This document shows, in pieces, positions 18,588 to 28,464 of a DNA stretch of 64,000 bases. Below the pieces are notes generated by a model. The model saw nothing but the letters and a program-made list of their open reading frames with translations. It searched no databases and had not been told where the DNA came from. The DNA is from Labilibacter marinus (GTDB lineage Bacteria > Bacteroidota > Bacteroidia > Bacteroidales > Marinilabiliaceae), in NCBI RefSeq assembly GCF_001659685.2, contig NZ_LXYE02000055.1, positions 1-64,000 on the forward strand. Reading direction: 5' to 3'. A program made the translations under genes and the position numbers. Positions within the stretch are counted from its first letter, which is position 1, and every line of letters begins with the position of its first letter.

Positions 18588-19217
18588 ATGACAAACAAAA
18601 ACAAAGTAAAAGGATGGGTATTGGGAGTAATACTAGCCTTTGTAACAACAGGAGCTTATGCAGGTGAAGGTGGAAAAGCTGCAGGAAACGTATCTATTCA
18701 CCCTTATTTAAACACCGACTATTCAGTTATCTCTGTTTCAAACCTAGCCGATAAGGCAGCGAGCTTTAGCATTAAAGATGCAGAAGGTGTGAGAGTATAT
18801 AAAGAGTGGGTAAGTAAAGAAGGTTTTGCACAAAAAATTCTTGACTTTTCTAATTTAGAAGATGGTGAGTACAAAGCTATATTAAGCGTAAAAGGTGCTG
18901 ACGAGATTGTAGAGACTTTTAAAATAGCTGATCACAAATTAGTTTATGACAAAGTAGAGCAAGTAATGAGCAAAGAGGAATTAAAAGCTTTCTTCAATGT
19001 AGTTGAGAACACTTTATTTGTAAGCCACATTTCTTTTGGCAGCAGCTCTTTTGGTATTTCTATTTCGGATGAGATTGGTGATGAAATTTTTGAGAAAGGT
19101 TTTGAAGGCAATTCTACCTATTCTGGAAAATTTGATATTTCAACATTACCAAACGGAGAGTACAAAGTTAGTATTAACTCATCAAATAAGGAATATACAT
19201 ATGCTTTCAGAAAATAA
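18588..19217 (+). CDS. Secreted protein with two tandem beta-sandwich repeats
   Basis: A 209-residue exported protein I do not recognise as a named family. A signal peptide (about 1-25, ending GAYAG) is followed by two similar units of about 80 residues. Unit 1 has SFSIKDAEGVRVYKEWV then LDFSNLEDGEYKAIL. Unit 2 has SISDEIGDEIFEKGFEG then FDISTLPNGEYKVSI. The repeated pattern of D/S-L-x-x-G-E-Y-K after a 30-residue spacing recalls the DUF3244 and T9SS-tail type of beta sandwich, but the units make up the whole mature protein. It may be a small surface adhesin or filament subunit (inference). It is monocistronic with its own terminator. Confidence 0.75.
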   Translation: MTNKNKVKGWVLGVILAFVTTGAYAGEGGKAAGNVSIHPYLNTDYSVISVSNLADKAASFSIKDAEGVRVYKEWVSKEGFAQKILDFSNLEDGEYKAILSVKGADEIVETFKIADHKLVYDKVEQVMSKEELKAFFNVVENTLFVSHISFGSSSFGISISDEIGDEIFEKGFEGNSTYSGKFDISTLPNGEYKVSINSSNKEYTYAFRK

Positions 19218-19275
19218 CGATAACGACAAAGCCGATCAGGGCGACCAGGTACTATTAAAAAGTACTTCATTTTAT

Positions 19276-19317
19276 AAATGTGTATCTTCTATATTTTAGA
19301 GATACACATTTTTTTTG
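19276..19317 (+). terminator. Terminator of the secreted-repeat-protein gene
   Basis: An 11-bp perfect stem (AAATGTGTATC at 19276-19286 with 19301-19311) and a 14-nt loop run directly into a run of Ts on the plus strand. Confidence 0.85.
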
Positions 19318-19381
19318 TGCTTAATTTACCAGCGTTACTTCAGGAATTTCATCAATAAAACCTAATAAGCAACAGTTCCAC

Positions 19382-22300
19382 TTACGCCTCAACCAAGTAC
19401 TGATCCATTAGCATAAGCAGCTCCTCTTTATCGGCTGGCTTAGCAATACAGGCATCAAAACCTCCTTCAATCAGCCTTTCTCGCTCCCCATTTACCGCCC
19501 TTGCTGTATGTGCAATAACCGGCAAGCTTTTATTCACTTTTTTAATCCTACGAATCAACTCGTATCCATCCGAATCAGGAAAACTCATATCCATCAACAC
19601 CAAATCAATATCCGTTCTGTTCATCAATAGCTTACTTGCTCCTGCTGCAGTTCGTGCAGAAACCAATGTAATACCCGTTTTTTCGATGTATTTTCGCATT
19701 TGCAGATGAGCACTACTATTCTCATCTACTAATAACATCATTTTATTCACCCAGGAATATTTTCTTGGCACCAATGGATTATCCATTTTTACATGCGACT
19801 GCATCCTTGATTCAGTGATTTCGGCGCTTGCATTATCTAACGGATGTGTAAAATAAAACTCCGAACCTTTCGCTTTTTCTGAGTCTAGGCCAATTTCTCC
19901 ACCCAAGGCATGCACTAGCTTTTCAGAGATAGCCAGGCCTATGCCAGTACCTCCATATATTTTATCCGATTCCTCTTGTCCTTTACTAAACGGTTGAAAG
20001 ATGACATTTTGCTTGCCCTCTTTAATACCAATACCTGTATCCTTTACAAAGAATTTTAATCCATTACCCTCTACACTAAAACCAAACTCAACAAAACCCT
20101 TGATGGTAAACTTGATGGCATTACCTATTAAATTCACCAATACCTGACGTAATCGGATAGGGTCCGTTTTTACCATCAAACCATCGAAATTATCTGGCTT
20201 GGTATAATACAGTTTCACTCTTCCTTTGTGTTCAATTTCTACTTTTGGTAAGAAGTTTTCATACAAACTCTGCATCAACTCATCCAAATCCACCTTCTCC
20301 TTCACCACAGAAATTTTACCACTCTCAATTTTAGCCACATCAATAATATTATTGATCAGGCTCATTAAGCTATCCGAGTTTTTATGGATCACATCCACAT
20401 ATTCATCCAGCTCACTCTGCGGCGTTTCTGCTCCTCTCAGTAATCCCGAGAATCCAACAATCGCATTCAATGGCGTGCGTAACTCATGACTGATATTAGC
20501 CAAGAATTCCGACTTTAATTTATCTGATTGCTCCGCCTTTTCTTTGGCCAGTAACAATTGTTTTTCTGTTGTTTTGCGAATGGTCAAATTACGACCTAGC
20601 GCCACTAAAGTAACTACTTTTCCATCTTCGTTTTTCTCTGGCGAAAGTGTCCAATCAAAATACAACTCCTTCACCTCATCGCTAAACCCTTGCTCTACCG
20701 ACATGGTTTCTCCTGTCATGAATGCATCATTAACTTTGGTTTGCCATGTTGGTTCCACAACCTCATCCAATACTTCAAGCTGAAGTAGGTTTTTACCAAT
20801 TATTTCATCTGGATTTAAAAACTTGAATCTTTTCGTGAATGCTCTATTGAAGAAAAGAATTTCACCAGCAGGATTCAAACGAAGAATGATATCGGGTGAG
20901 TTTTGGGTGAGCGTTCTGAATTCGCGTTCACTATCCGCCAAAGCTCTCTCATTTCGCTTACGCTTAGAGATATCATGAATCGTAAAATAACAAAGCGATT
21001 GATTATCCATATAAATTCGCGTTCCCGCCAATTCTATTTCCACCTTTTCACCATCCTTTTTACAAAGAATTAAATCGCCCAGGTACTCCTCTCCCTTTTC
21101 TACCTGCTCTATGGCATTAGCAAACTCATACAAATATCCTTTATCAATCAGCTCCATGGCTTTTGTTTCGGATAACTCTTCGTATGTTCTTCCTAAAATA
21201 GTACAAGCCGACTTATTCACATATTTAATGCCATGCTCCTCATCAATAATCATAGCACCATCAATGGCCGATTCTACAATTTTTTGATAGCGTTCACGAC
21301 TTTCTCGTATATTTTCCTGGGCCAGATATGTTTCAGTATTGTCTTGGGCAAAAATCAAGTAACTATCCTCATCTGCTTCTAACCCACGCGAACCATACAA
21401 GCTAAATTGCTTTAATTCACCATCCTTGCTTCCGAGCTCAATATCTTCTTTAGCTGCACCATGATCATTTATAGCTTGATAAAAAGCAGCCATTCTATTT
21501 TTAAAATCGTCGCTCGGCTGATCATAAAACTCCGAAGGTTCTTTTCCTATTAATTCGTCCCTCGTATAACCAACTGCGTTTATAATATGCTCATTTACAT
21601 ATTTAATTCTTCCCTTAGAAATGATAATTGTACCCAATGGAGATTCATCCAACACCTTATCGAAGAATATCTCCTTGGTGATTAAATCTCTATTTTGCTC
21701 CAGCAGCTCCGAATAACGAGCATTGTGCTCCAACTCTCGCTCCGTTCCTCCTAATATTTCCGAAATAGCTAAGGCTATCGACTCCCAAAACTGAATTAGC
21801 TCATTGGGATTATAATTTTTAAAACCTGTAAATTCTCCAATCAACCAGCCACCAAACTCTTTTGAGATCATGACACGGTTCACCAGTATAAACGAGGTTC
21901 CTAATTGAATATCTACACTACTCTTTCTTAGGTATTCCTCCCCTATATATTTCCCATTGATTTCCTCGGGGTTTAACTTCAGTTTTTCAACATCCTTATT
22001 GGAGAGTAATTCCTCTTCGTGTTCATCATCTTGTGTCCACGAAAGCTCATGCCCGTTGGAGAAGCTAGATTTATCAATCACATAAACACTTCTTAATCCC
22101 AACTCAGAACCCACTAAACGAAGTAATTCATTAATGGACTTCTTTGTGCGCTTACTTCCTTTAATTTTACGAAGAATCTGATTTCGCAAAGAACTTAAAT
22201 ACCAAACTCTGGCCGCATTACTCTTGTGCCACAAACCATCTAAACGTGCCGACATTAAACCAACTACACGCTCTATCTCCTTCACCTCAAAATTGTACCA

Positions 22301-22831
22301 CTCTCGTTTAAACGCACACGACTCAACCACCAATATGGCTTTTTTGTAATGCGAAAAAACTATAGGAATAACTAATAAGGACTGCGTATTAAAAATCTCG
22401 AATTTATCCGCCAAAGAAGCCGCTAATTCACTTTTTAAATCAGAGCTCGCAAAGCATCTTTCGAAATTCGCTGTCTCCAGTGGATTTTCAATATCCGTTA
22501 TGGTTAAATCTGCCGGATGATATTCTTGTACGTGATTATCTACCCATTGCTTTTGGGCAACAAAAGAAGTTTGCTTTTCGTGGTAAGAGAAAACTGAAAC
22601 ACGGTCTACTTTATATTCCTCGCCTATGAGTTTTAAACAAGAGAACAAAGCCATATCAAAATCACTGGCATCCTGTAGTACTCTAGTTATCTGCTCCATT
22701 AAAGCTGAAGCGGCATCCACCTCTCCCTCCTTTTTTGAGCTCACAAATCTATTAAGCATACTTTTCAGATGCTTGTTCTCCGCCTCTAACGACTGAAGCC
22801 CGGAAGTGTATTCCAAACTATCGTTTCCCAT
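19382..22831 (-). CDS. Soluble multi-PAS/GAF hybrid histidine kinase
   Basis: A 1149-residue hybrid kinase without membrane segments. The order is a coiled-coil start, two GAF-like regions (about 45-200 and 225-360), three PAS domains (about 385-505, 512-622 and 635-755), HisKA with His782 (SHELRTPLNAIVGF), the ATPase domain (NLIGNAIKF 900-908, DTGIGI 931-936, GGTGIGLA 960-967) and a C-terminal receiver. The receiver has Asp1036-Glu1037, phospho-acceptor Asp1081 and Lys1131. Multiple GAF/PAS modules suggest cytoplasmic sensing of redox state, a small ligand or light. No DNA-binding partner is adjacent. TATTTTTG read on the minus strand at 22921-22928 is a possible -7 element. Confidence 0.9.
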   Translation of the reverse strand: MGNDSLEYTSGLQSLEAENKHLKSMLNRFVSSKKEGEVDAASALMEQITRVLQDASDFDMALFSCLKLIGEEYKVDRVSVFSYHEKQTSFVAQKQWVDNHVQEYHPADLTITDIENPLETANFERCFASSDLKSELAASLADKFEIFNTQSLLVIPIVFSHYKKAILVVESCAFKREWYNFEVKEIERVVGLMSARLDGLWHKSNAARVWYLSSLRNQILRKIKGSKRTKKSINELLRLVGSELGLRSVYVIDKSSFSNGHELSWTQDDEHEEELLSNKDVEKLKLNPEEINGKYIGEEYLRKSSVDIQLGTSFILVNRVMISKEFGGWLIGEFTGFKNYNPNELIQFWESIALAISEILGGTERELEHNARYSELLEQNRDLITKEIFFDKVLDESPLGTIIISKGRIKYVNEHIINAVGYTRDELIGKEPSEFYDQPSDDFKNRMAAFYQAINDHGAAKEDIELGSKDGELKQFSLYGSRGLEADEDSYLIFAQDNTETYLAQENIRESRERYQKIVESAIDGAMIIDEEHGIKYVNKSACTILGRTYEELSETKAMELIDKGYLYEFANAIEQVEKGEEYLGDLILCKKDGEKVEIELAGTRIYMDNQSLCYFTIHDISKRKRNERALADSEREFRTLTQNSPDIILRLNPAGEILFFNRAFTKRFKFLNPDEIIGKNLLQLEVLDEVVEPTWQTKVNDAFMTGETMSVEQGFSDEVKELYFDWTLSPEKNEDGKVVTLVALGRNLTIRKTTEKQLLLAKEKAEQSDKLKSEFLANISHELRTPLNAIVGFSGLLRGAETPQSELDEYVDVIHKNSDSLMSLINNIIDVAKIESGKISVVKEKVDLDELMQSLYENFLPKVEIEHKGRVKLYYTKPDNFDGLMVKTDPIRLRQVLVNLIGNAIKFTIKGFVEFGFSVEGNGLKFFVKDTGIGIKEGKQNVIFQPFSKGQEESDKIYGGTGIGLAISEKLVHALGGEIGLDSEKAKGSEFYFTHPLDNASAEITESRMQSHVKMDNPLVPRKYSWVNKMMLLVDENSSAHLQMRKYIEKTGITLVSARTAAGASKLLMNRTDIDLVLMDMSFPDSDGYELIRRIKKVNKSLPVIAHTARAVNGERERLIEGGFDACIAKPADKEELLMLMDQYLVEA

Positions 22832-23008
22832 TCTATAAATCCAAACTGTTTATAATGATAACTATATCAACCACCGACAGCACTTAAAATCAGCACCAAT
22901 CGGACACATTTTCCCCAGTTCAAAAATACAGATATATAACTTTACTATCGTTGAATTAAACTTTTAATTATCAACATATAATAAACATTGCGTTTTATTA
23001 TTTGGAAA

Positions 23009-26000
23009 CTACCTTTCCGAGATCTTTAATCGTATGGCATTATAACCAGCATAAGCTGCAACAACCAAAACAGTTACCACCACATAATACACAAAAATAG
23101 GTACTGGTACTGGGTCTCCTTTAGCATAAGAATGCATACCTGCCAAGTAGTAATTAACACCTAAATAGGTCATCACTACCGAAAAGAATCCAACAACTGA
23201 AACTATATTAAACGACAATTGCCCCTTTAAACCAGGTATAAATCGCATATGAAGAATAAATGCATAGATCATGACAGTAACTAGCGACCATGTTTCCTTT
23301 GGATCCCACCCCCAATATCTTCCCCATGATTCATTGGCCCAAACACCACCTAAAAATGCCCCAATGGTAAGCAAATATAAACCTACAGTTAACATCATTT
23401 CCATAATGCTACTCAGCTCTGTAATTGTTAAATCAATCTTCTCTTCATTAGCCTCCTTCTTTAATCCAATAATGATTAAATTAAAGAAGCCCATAAATGC
23501 ACCTAAACCAAGGAAACCATAACTGATTACAATAACAGCTACATGAATATTGAGCCAATATGACTTTAAAACAGGAACCAAGTTTGTGATTTCAGGATTC
23601 ATCCACCCTAAGTGAGCTACCATTAGTACAATGCCTGTAAAAATACCTGCTATGGATAATACAATAGGTGTTCTTTTACTAAATATTAAACCTGCCAAAA
23701 CAAGCGCCCAACCAATTAATAGCATCGATTCGTAACCATCCGTCCAAGGCGCATGACCTGAAATATACCAACGCGTAATCATACCAGCAGTATACACCAA
23801 GAATAGTAAAATCATTAACGCAGCTCCACCAACATTAAAAAACTTGGGTGTTTTTCTAGGTAGGAACAAATACACAAACTGTACAATAAGTAATATTAAG
23901 CCCAATATAAAGAACACTGGCGCTATCAATAAAAATACATTGGTTTTATTATAGAAAATTTCAAAATTGCGATCCTTCTCAGTCGGCAAAACATTTTCGC
24001 CAAACTTGTTTTGATATTTAGCGATGGCATCCACATAAGTGGCGGCATCTTCTTTTTTGCCTTCCTTTAATGCTTGTAGGTACACAGGAAAAATATTGCG
24101 CACAAACATGCTATCATCTGGACTTAATGCTGGAGACGGATTGCCTGGCGTTAACCAGGTAGCATATTCGTCTCCTGGTATTGGAAACAGCTTTAATAAC
24201 TGCCCCGTGTGAACCAAATAAAACACATTCACTTGCTCATCAATCTTCACTACCTCATTCTGGAATTTAGATCTATACGCAGGTTTGGTTCTATAAGCTT
24301 CTTCAACCTGCTTTTTAAGTTTGTAATTTCCCGTAGAACCAAAGAAATCTGAGAATGATGCTTTCTTATCTGTATTACCAACGATAGCTTGAATAGGCTC
24401 TTCATCAACCGTAATTAACGGAACGCTTTTCCATGCTTCGGTATTACTTAAAATACTTAAAACCACTCTATCCGCAGAGTATCCTTTAAAACTATTGTGC
24501 TTAACTAACTTACGCAAAATCTCTCCATTTACGGAATTCATCGGCTTAAACCTACCTCCATTATCCTGCGCCCATAACTCTCCAAAAACTTTAGCTTGCT
24601 GCTCCGTAACATTAATATATGCATCAATATCCTGCGCTTGAGAAACTCCTGCAACAGATAATATTCCTGCCAATACCAGTGCTTTCTTTCTATTTCCAAT
24701 CTCGCTTACAACCGTTCCTAAATGACGGAATCGACTTTTGGACGCTACCAATGATAAAATCATAGATAGTGTCATTAGAAAATAACCAATGTAAGTGATA
24801 ATAGTACCCCATAAATCGTTATTCACCGACAATACCGTACCTCTTTCATCCGTATCGTAAGATGATTGATAAAAACGATAACCTTGGTAATACAATATGT
24901 TATTCATGAAAATTCTAAAATCTTTATTTACCCCATTTCGCGAATCTTTTAAAGTAACCTCACTGGCAAATGACGATGGGCTATCTGAACCTGGATACCT
25001 TTCCAACTGGAAATCGTTTAGTTTAATATCAAATGGTGTTGTTAATACAATAGAACCATAATTAAGCTTTAACTTAACACCTCCTACTTGTACACTTTTA
25101 TACTCGCCAATTCTATCACCTCTTCCTTGTAGGGTTATTGTTTTTTCTTCTTCTCCTGCCTTAGCATTCACCACAATCGCTTCCATACCTGTTCCTTGCT
25201 CTCCCTCTTTTGCTGGTACCGCCTTTAAAATTGCCTTTTCCATATAATTGGTCTGAACCATAAAAAAGGAACCCGTTCCGTAAAGTACATTTGAATAAAA
25301 TGGCTGAGCCTCACTTAAATCCACATCTGTTCTTTCTTGCGTTCCCATATCGGTAATAAACACATTAAACTTAGATGTAAAATATAATTGGTCGTCTTTT
25401 GGAAAGATATTAAAATCACAATCTTTTTCGGATGAAAACCCAATGGTGATATCTCCAATTTTAAAATCTTCACCAGGAAACATACTTAGGTTATTTCTTC
25501 CTCCACCAGCAGAAACTACTAGAGAAAGCATTGGTTCTCCATTTTCATCCTCAACAGGAATTAAGTTGGTGTTTTTAATGAACGAAACACTTTTCAATTC
25601 CACTGTTTCGTCACCAACATGTATCTTCTTTTTAAAGTAATCTCTACTTCTCTCCGACATCAACACATCAGATTTAAACTCCACTACTTCTCCATTCTTT
25701 TCACCCGAACCTGTAATATATGTTTTTGACGATAGAAACTGATCAGTGGTAGCGCCTTCGCGAATATGCATCATTCCTTCATATCCTACATATCGAGTTA
25801 AAGCAGCTCCAACAATGATAACAAAGAAGGACATGTGGAATAATAAAACCGGCAACTTGCCTTTCTTCCACATATATGCTTTGTTCATATTTAAAAACAT
25901 ATTAATCCCTAACAGCACAAAAACGCCTTCGAACCACCACGAGTTATAGTACAGAGCTTTTGCCGCATTAGTACCAAAGTCATTCTCTACAAAAGTTGCA

Positions 26001-26080
26001 ATTCCCATGGCAGCTGCCAATATTAAAAATAACGTTCCCATTAAATAAGGAGCAGCCAGAAAGGATAGTATCTTTTTCAT
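23009..26080 (-). CDS. ccsBA: Fused cytochrome c biogenesis protein CcsBA (ResB-CcsA)
   Basis: System II cytochrome c maturation factor: exports heme and attaches it to apocytochrome c. I chose the ATG at 26080 (1023 residues) over an upstream TTG at 26101. The N-terminal ResB/CcsB half has membrane segments near the start and around 420-445, with His82 in LLFHMSF. A Sec-signal-like stretch follows at about 464-483 (ALVLAGILSVAGVSQAQ), then an extracytoplasmic region of about 230 residues. The C-terminal CcsA half has about eight helices with the heme-handling WWD motif (WGRYWGWDPKETW, within 914-931) and flanking His846 and His983. The fusion is common in Bacteroidota and epsilonproteobacteria. 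Confidence 0.93.
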   Translation of the reverse strand: MKKILSFLAAPYLMGTLFLILAAAMGIATFVENDFGTNAAKALYYNSWWFEGVFVLLGINMFLNMNKAYMWKKGKLPVLLFHMSFFVIIVGAALTRYVGYEGMMHIREGATTDQFLSSKTYITGSGEKNGEVVEFKSDVLMSERSRDYFKKKIHVGDETVELKSVSFIKNTNLIPVEDENGEPMLSLVVSAGGGRNNLSMFPGEDFKIGDITIGFSSEKDCDFNIFPKDDQLYFTSKFNVFITDMGTQERTDVDLSEAQPFYSNVLYGTGSFFMVQTNYMEKAILKAVPAKEGEQGTGMEAIVVNAKAGEEEKTITLQGRGDRIGEYKSVQVGGVKLKLNYGSIVLTTPFDIKLNDFQLERYPGSDSPSSFASEVTLKDSRNGVNKDFRIFMNNILYYQGYRFYQSSYDTDERGTVLSVNNDLWGTIITYIGYFLMTLSMILSLVASKSRFRHLGTVVSEIGNRKKALVLAGILSVAGVSQAQDIDAYINVTEQQAKVFGELWAQDNGGRFKPMNSVNGEILRKLVKHNSFKGYSADRVVLSILSNTEAWKSVPLITVDEEPIQAIVGNTDKKASFSDFFGSTGNYKLKKQVEEAYRTKPAYRSKFQNEVVKIDEQVNVFYLVHTGQLLKLFPIPGDEYATWLTPGNPSPALSPDDSMFVRNIFPVYLQALKEGKKEDAATYVDAIAKYQNKFGENVLPTEKDRNFEIFYNKTNVFLLIAPVFFILGLILLIVQFVYLFLPRKTPKFFNVGGAALMILLFLVYTAGMITRWYISGHAPWTDGYESMLLIGWALVLAGLIFSKRTPIVLSIAGIFTGIVLMVAHLGWMNPEITNLVPVLKSYWLNIHVAVIVISYGFLGLGAFMGFFNLIIIGLKKEANEEKIDLTITELSSIMEMMLTVGLYLLTIGAFLGGVWANESWGRYWGWDPKETWSLVTVMIYAFILHMRFIPGLKGQLSFNIVSVVGFFSVVMTYLGVNYYLAGMHSYAKGDPVPVPIFVYYVVVTVLVVAAYAGYNAIRLKISER

Positions 26081-26456
26081 AAGATTATTAATTAATATCA
26101 AGATTCAAGCATTAAGTTTAACCAATAGCTTACCAAAGCTAATTCTCGGCATATACATACTAATACTATATCATGATTATTTTATGTGTTTAGATTTTTT
26201 CATTTGTTGATTTACGATAAGCTTTAACTTATCTGCCTCGCTAATCTATAAAATATTTCCGCAATAACATGCTTTAATTCAAAAAGGAAAAAACATAGAG
26301 CTATTGATATAAACCCGTATATTTGTCGCCTTATAAATATTATTTTGACTAACTTAGTAGTACATGCGTATATAACACAGCTACTTAATTAAAGTTTTAT
26401 CAAAATAAACACATAAGTATATTTAAAATTGAAATAAACATTTACCTACTATAAAG
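26081..26456. other. Divergent intergenic region ccsBA/porin
   Basis: 376 bp, AT-rich. It contains TATATTTG at 26318-26325 on the plus strand (full -7 match), which would give the porin gene a leader of about 125 nt. No -33 element at usual spacing and no structured RNA were recognised. Confidence 0.45.
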
Positions 26457-27686
26457 ATGAAAAGATTATTCTTTGGACTACTGACACTTCTGTCTGTTTG
26501 CTCCTACGCTCAAGACTCCGAGAAAAAAATCACAGTAAAAACTTATGGTTTTGTTGGCTTTGATGCCATCCATGACACCAGACAAAGCGTTTCGGTTAGA
26601 CACAATCATGTGTATCTATATCCGCTTAACGAAAATCTTGATGCTAATGGCAAAGACATCAACGACCGTTCTAAAACAGACATGGGTATTGGAATATCTC
26701 GATTAGGTTTTGCCATAACTGGCCCTGATGCATTTGGCGCCACTACTTCGGCAAAAATTGAAGGTGACTTTCTGGGTGCTCCCGGAAACAGTAAAGACTA
26801 CATGTTAAGAATACGCCATGCATTTTTTAACTTAAAATGGAATAAGTCGTCCTTACTAATTGGACAAACCTGGCATCCTTTATTTGTGCCAGAAAACTAT
26901 CCCGCTATGGTAAACTTTGTAGTTGGAGCACCTATCCACCCAATTTCCAGAGCACCACAAATTAGATATACTTATCAAGCTTCTTCTGATTTTTCAGTAG
27001 CATTATATGCTATGTCGCAAGGTGATTTTAAAAATTCCGGAGCTTTAGAACAAACAGAATATGCTAACATTCCAGAAATGAATGTTCAGTTTAAGTATGG
27101 CTCTCCAAAGAAATTCTTTGCGGCTTCAACTTTTGGATTCAAGCAAGTTTTACCTAAAACTCTGGACGACGCAGAAAATTACTTAAACGAAAACGTAACC
27201 AGTTTTCACGCCAATCTTTCATTACGCTACACTACACCTGCAGTAACCTTTAAAGCTGAAGGAGCATATGGTGGCAACATGACTAACCTAGTAATGATTG
27301 GTGGTTTAGCCAGAAAAACAGAAAATGGAAATGCTGTAAATGGAGAATATGAAGCCATTAGAACATCCGCTGTTTGGACTGACATACATACGAATGGTAA
27401 AAAAGTGAAGTTTGGACTTTTTGCTGGTATCACAAACAATTTAGGAACTGCCAACGAGTCTTCTGTAATTGAAGACGAGATTGGATACACCAGAGGGTAT
27501 AACATTGCTTCTGTTACAGCCGTTTCTCCAAGAGTAGTTTGGACATCTGGGAAAGTAAATATTGGGCTAGAGCTATTACATACCATCGCTGCTTATGGCG
27601 ATGATTTAGATGAAAAATCGAAACCTATAAACACCAGAAACTTTTCAAATAACCGTTTAACACTTGGATGTCGATATAATTTTTAA
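26457..27686 (+). CDS. Outer membrane porin-like protein
   Basis: A 409-residue outer-membrane protein. A signal peptide (about 1-19, VCSYAQ) precedes YGFVGFDAIHDTRQSV, which resembles the first strands of DcaP-like trimeric porins. The text continues with amphipathic strands such as SAKIEGDFLGA, LRIRHAFFNLKW and SLLIGQTWHPLF, and ends in the C-terminal aromatic strand LTLGCRYNF typical of barrels. It probably forms a diffusion channel; substrate choice cannot be judged. It is transcribed alone, with a hairpin terminator after it. Confidence 0.82.
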   Translation: MKRLFFGLLTLLSVCSYAQDSEKKITVKTYGFVGFDAIHDTRQSVSVRHNHVYLYPLNENLDANGKDINDRSKTDMGIGISRLGFAITGPDAFGATTSAKIEGDFLGAPGNSKDYMLRIRHAFFNLKWNKSSLLIGQTWHPLFVPENYPAMVNFVVGAPIHPISRAPQIRYTYQASSDFSVALYAMSQGDFKNSGALEQTEYANIPEMNVQFKYGSPKKFFAASTFGFKQVLPKTLDDAENYLNENVTSFHANLSLRYTTPAVTFKAEGAYGGNMTNLVMIGGLARKTENGNAVNGEYEAIRTSAVWTDIHTNGKKVKFGLFAGITNNLGTANESSVIEDEIGYTRGYNIASVTAVSPRVVWTSGKVNIGLELLHTIAAYGDDLDEKSKPINTRNFSNNRLTLGCRYNF

Positions 27687-27711
27687 ATCGATATTAAAAG
27701 ATATAAATTTG

Positions 27712-27743
27712 AAGCCCGTAAGTAAATCTTGCGGGCTTTTATT
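27712..27743 (+). terminator. Terminator after the porin gene
   Basis: An 11-bp stem with one G-T wobble (AAGCCCGTAAG at 27712-27722 with 27728-27738), a 5-nt loop and a run of Ts. It ends 15 bp before the next start codon. Confidence 0.85.
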
Positions 27744-27757
27744 TTACATCATATTGA

Positions 27758-27931
27758 ATGAAGAAAAACATAGGAATAGTAGCTGCCATATTGATTATTG
27801 TAGGCTTTGGAATGATTCATGGCTCTTATAACAATGCTGAAATATACGGAGGAAGTACCATTGGGGTAGGAAGCATCGCATTATTATACCTACTATACAC
27901 ATCTGGAAAGAAAAACGAAGAGGAACAATAA
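27758..27931 (+). CDS. Small two-helix membrane protein (57 aa)
   Basis: A 57-residue ORF beginning MKKNIGIVAAILIIVGFGMI. Residues 5-21 and about 34-48 (IGVGSIALLYLLY) are hydrophobic, separated by a short polar loop, and the tail is charged (GKKNEEEQ). Its TAA shares one base with the ATG of the next gene (TAATG at 27929-27933), so translation is probably coupled. The family is not known to me. The length, hydrophobic pattern and overlap make a real gene likely. Confidence 0.7.
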   Translation: MKKNIGIVAAILIIVGFGMIHGSYNNAEIYGGSTIGVGSIALLYLLYTSGKKNEEEQ

Positions 27932-28398
27932 TGTATTCGAAAAACGAAGAAAAAGAACTGAAGTTAGAGTTTTGGAGAAAGCTAGGTAATCGCACTAGAA
28001 AACTACCCGGACAGCGCGGGAAAGCGAAGGTATGGATTGGAGATAGAACAGACGTTAAGGGCGTTGACCTTAGATTTGATGTGGGCCGAAAAAAAATTAT
28101 TGTTGCGCTTGAAATAAACATTAAAAACGAAACACGCCGTTTACATATATATGAGAAGTTAGAAGCCACCAAAAGGCTTTTTGAAAATGAATTTGGTGAA
28201 GAACTTATCTGGGATTTTGCCTACGAGAAAAAACACGGCGAAGAGGTGTGCCGAGTATACCAAGAAATTGAAGGAGACTTTCTTGTTCCAACTCAGTGGC
28301 CAGTTATTTTTAACTTTATGATTGATAAAATGCTTCGAATGGAAAAAGCATTCTTAGAAGTGCAGGACTACTTAAAGTATGACGAATTGAATCAGTAA
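27931..28398 (+). CDS. DUF4268 domain protein
   Basis: A 155-residue protein of the DUF4268 family by its pattern (FWRKLGNRTRKLPGQRGKA, KKIIVALEINIKNETRRLHI, YEKLEATKRLFENEFGEEL, IWDFAYEKKHGEEVCRVYQE). In larger proteins this domain is found near nuclease-like or DNA-modification modules, and its function as a stand-alone protein is not established. The core of alternating strands and helices with conserved Glu and Lys (ALEINIKNET) recalls restriction-endonuclease-like folds; that is inference only. It overlaps the small membrane protein gene by one base, which suggests the two act together. Confidence 0.8.
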   Translation: MYSKNEEKELKLEFWRKLGNRTRKLPGQRGKAKVWIGDRTDVKGVDLRFDVGRKKIIVALEINIKNETRRLHIYEKLEATKRLFENEFGEELIWDFAYEKKHGEEVCRVYQEIEGDFLVPTQWPVIFNFMIDKMLRMEKAFLEVQDYLKYDELNQ

Positions 28399-28399
28399 G

Positions 28400-28451
28400 A
28401 AAAAAAAGTCATTGATCAACAGTATTAATACCAATGACCAATGACTATTTT
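28400..28451. terminator. Bidirectional terminator DUF4268 / ppc
   Basis: A 12-bp stem with one mismatch (28407-28418 with 28435-28446), an A run on its left and a T run on its right. It can end transcripts from both converging genes. Confidence 0.75.
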
Positions 28452-28464
28452 TATAATGACAAAT

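Noticed and set aside
19036-19299. 87-codon overlapping frame on the plus strand
   Set aside because: It is a +1 shadow within the secreted two-repeat gene and its terminator.
27795-28172. 125-codon open frame on the minus strand
   Set aside because: It lies antisense to the DUF4268 and small membrane protein genes, has no recognisable domain, and reads as a shadow.
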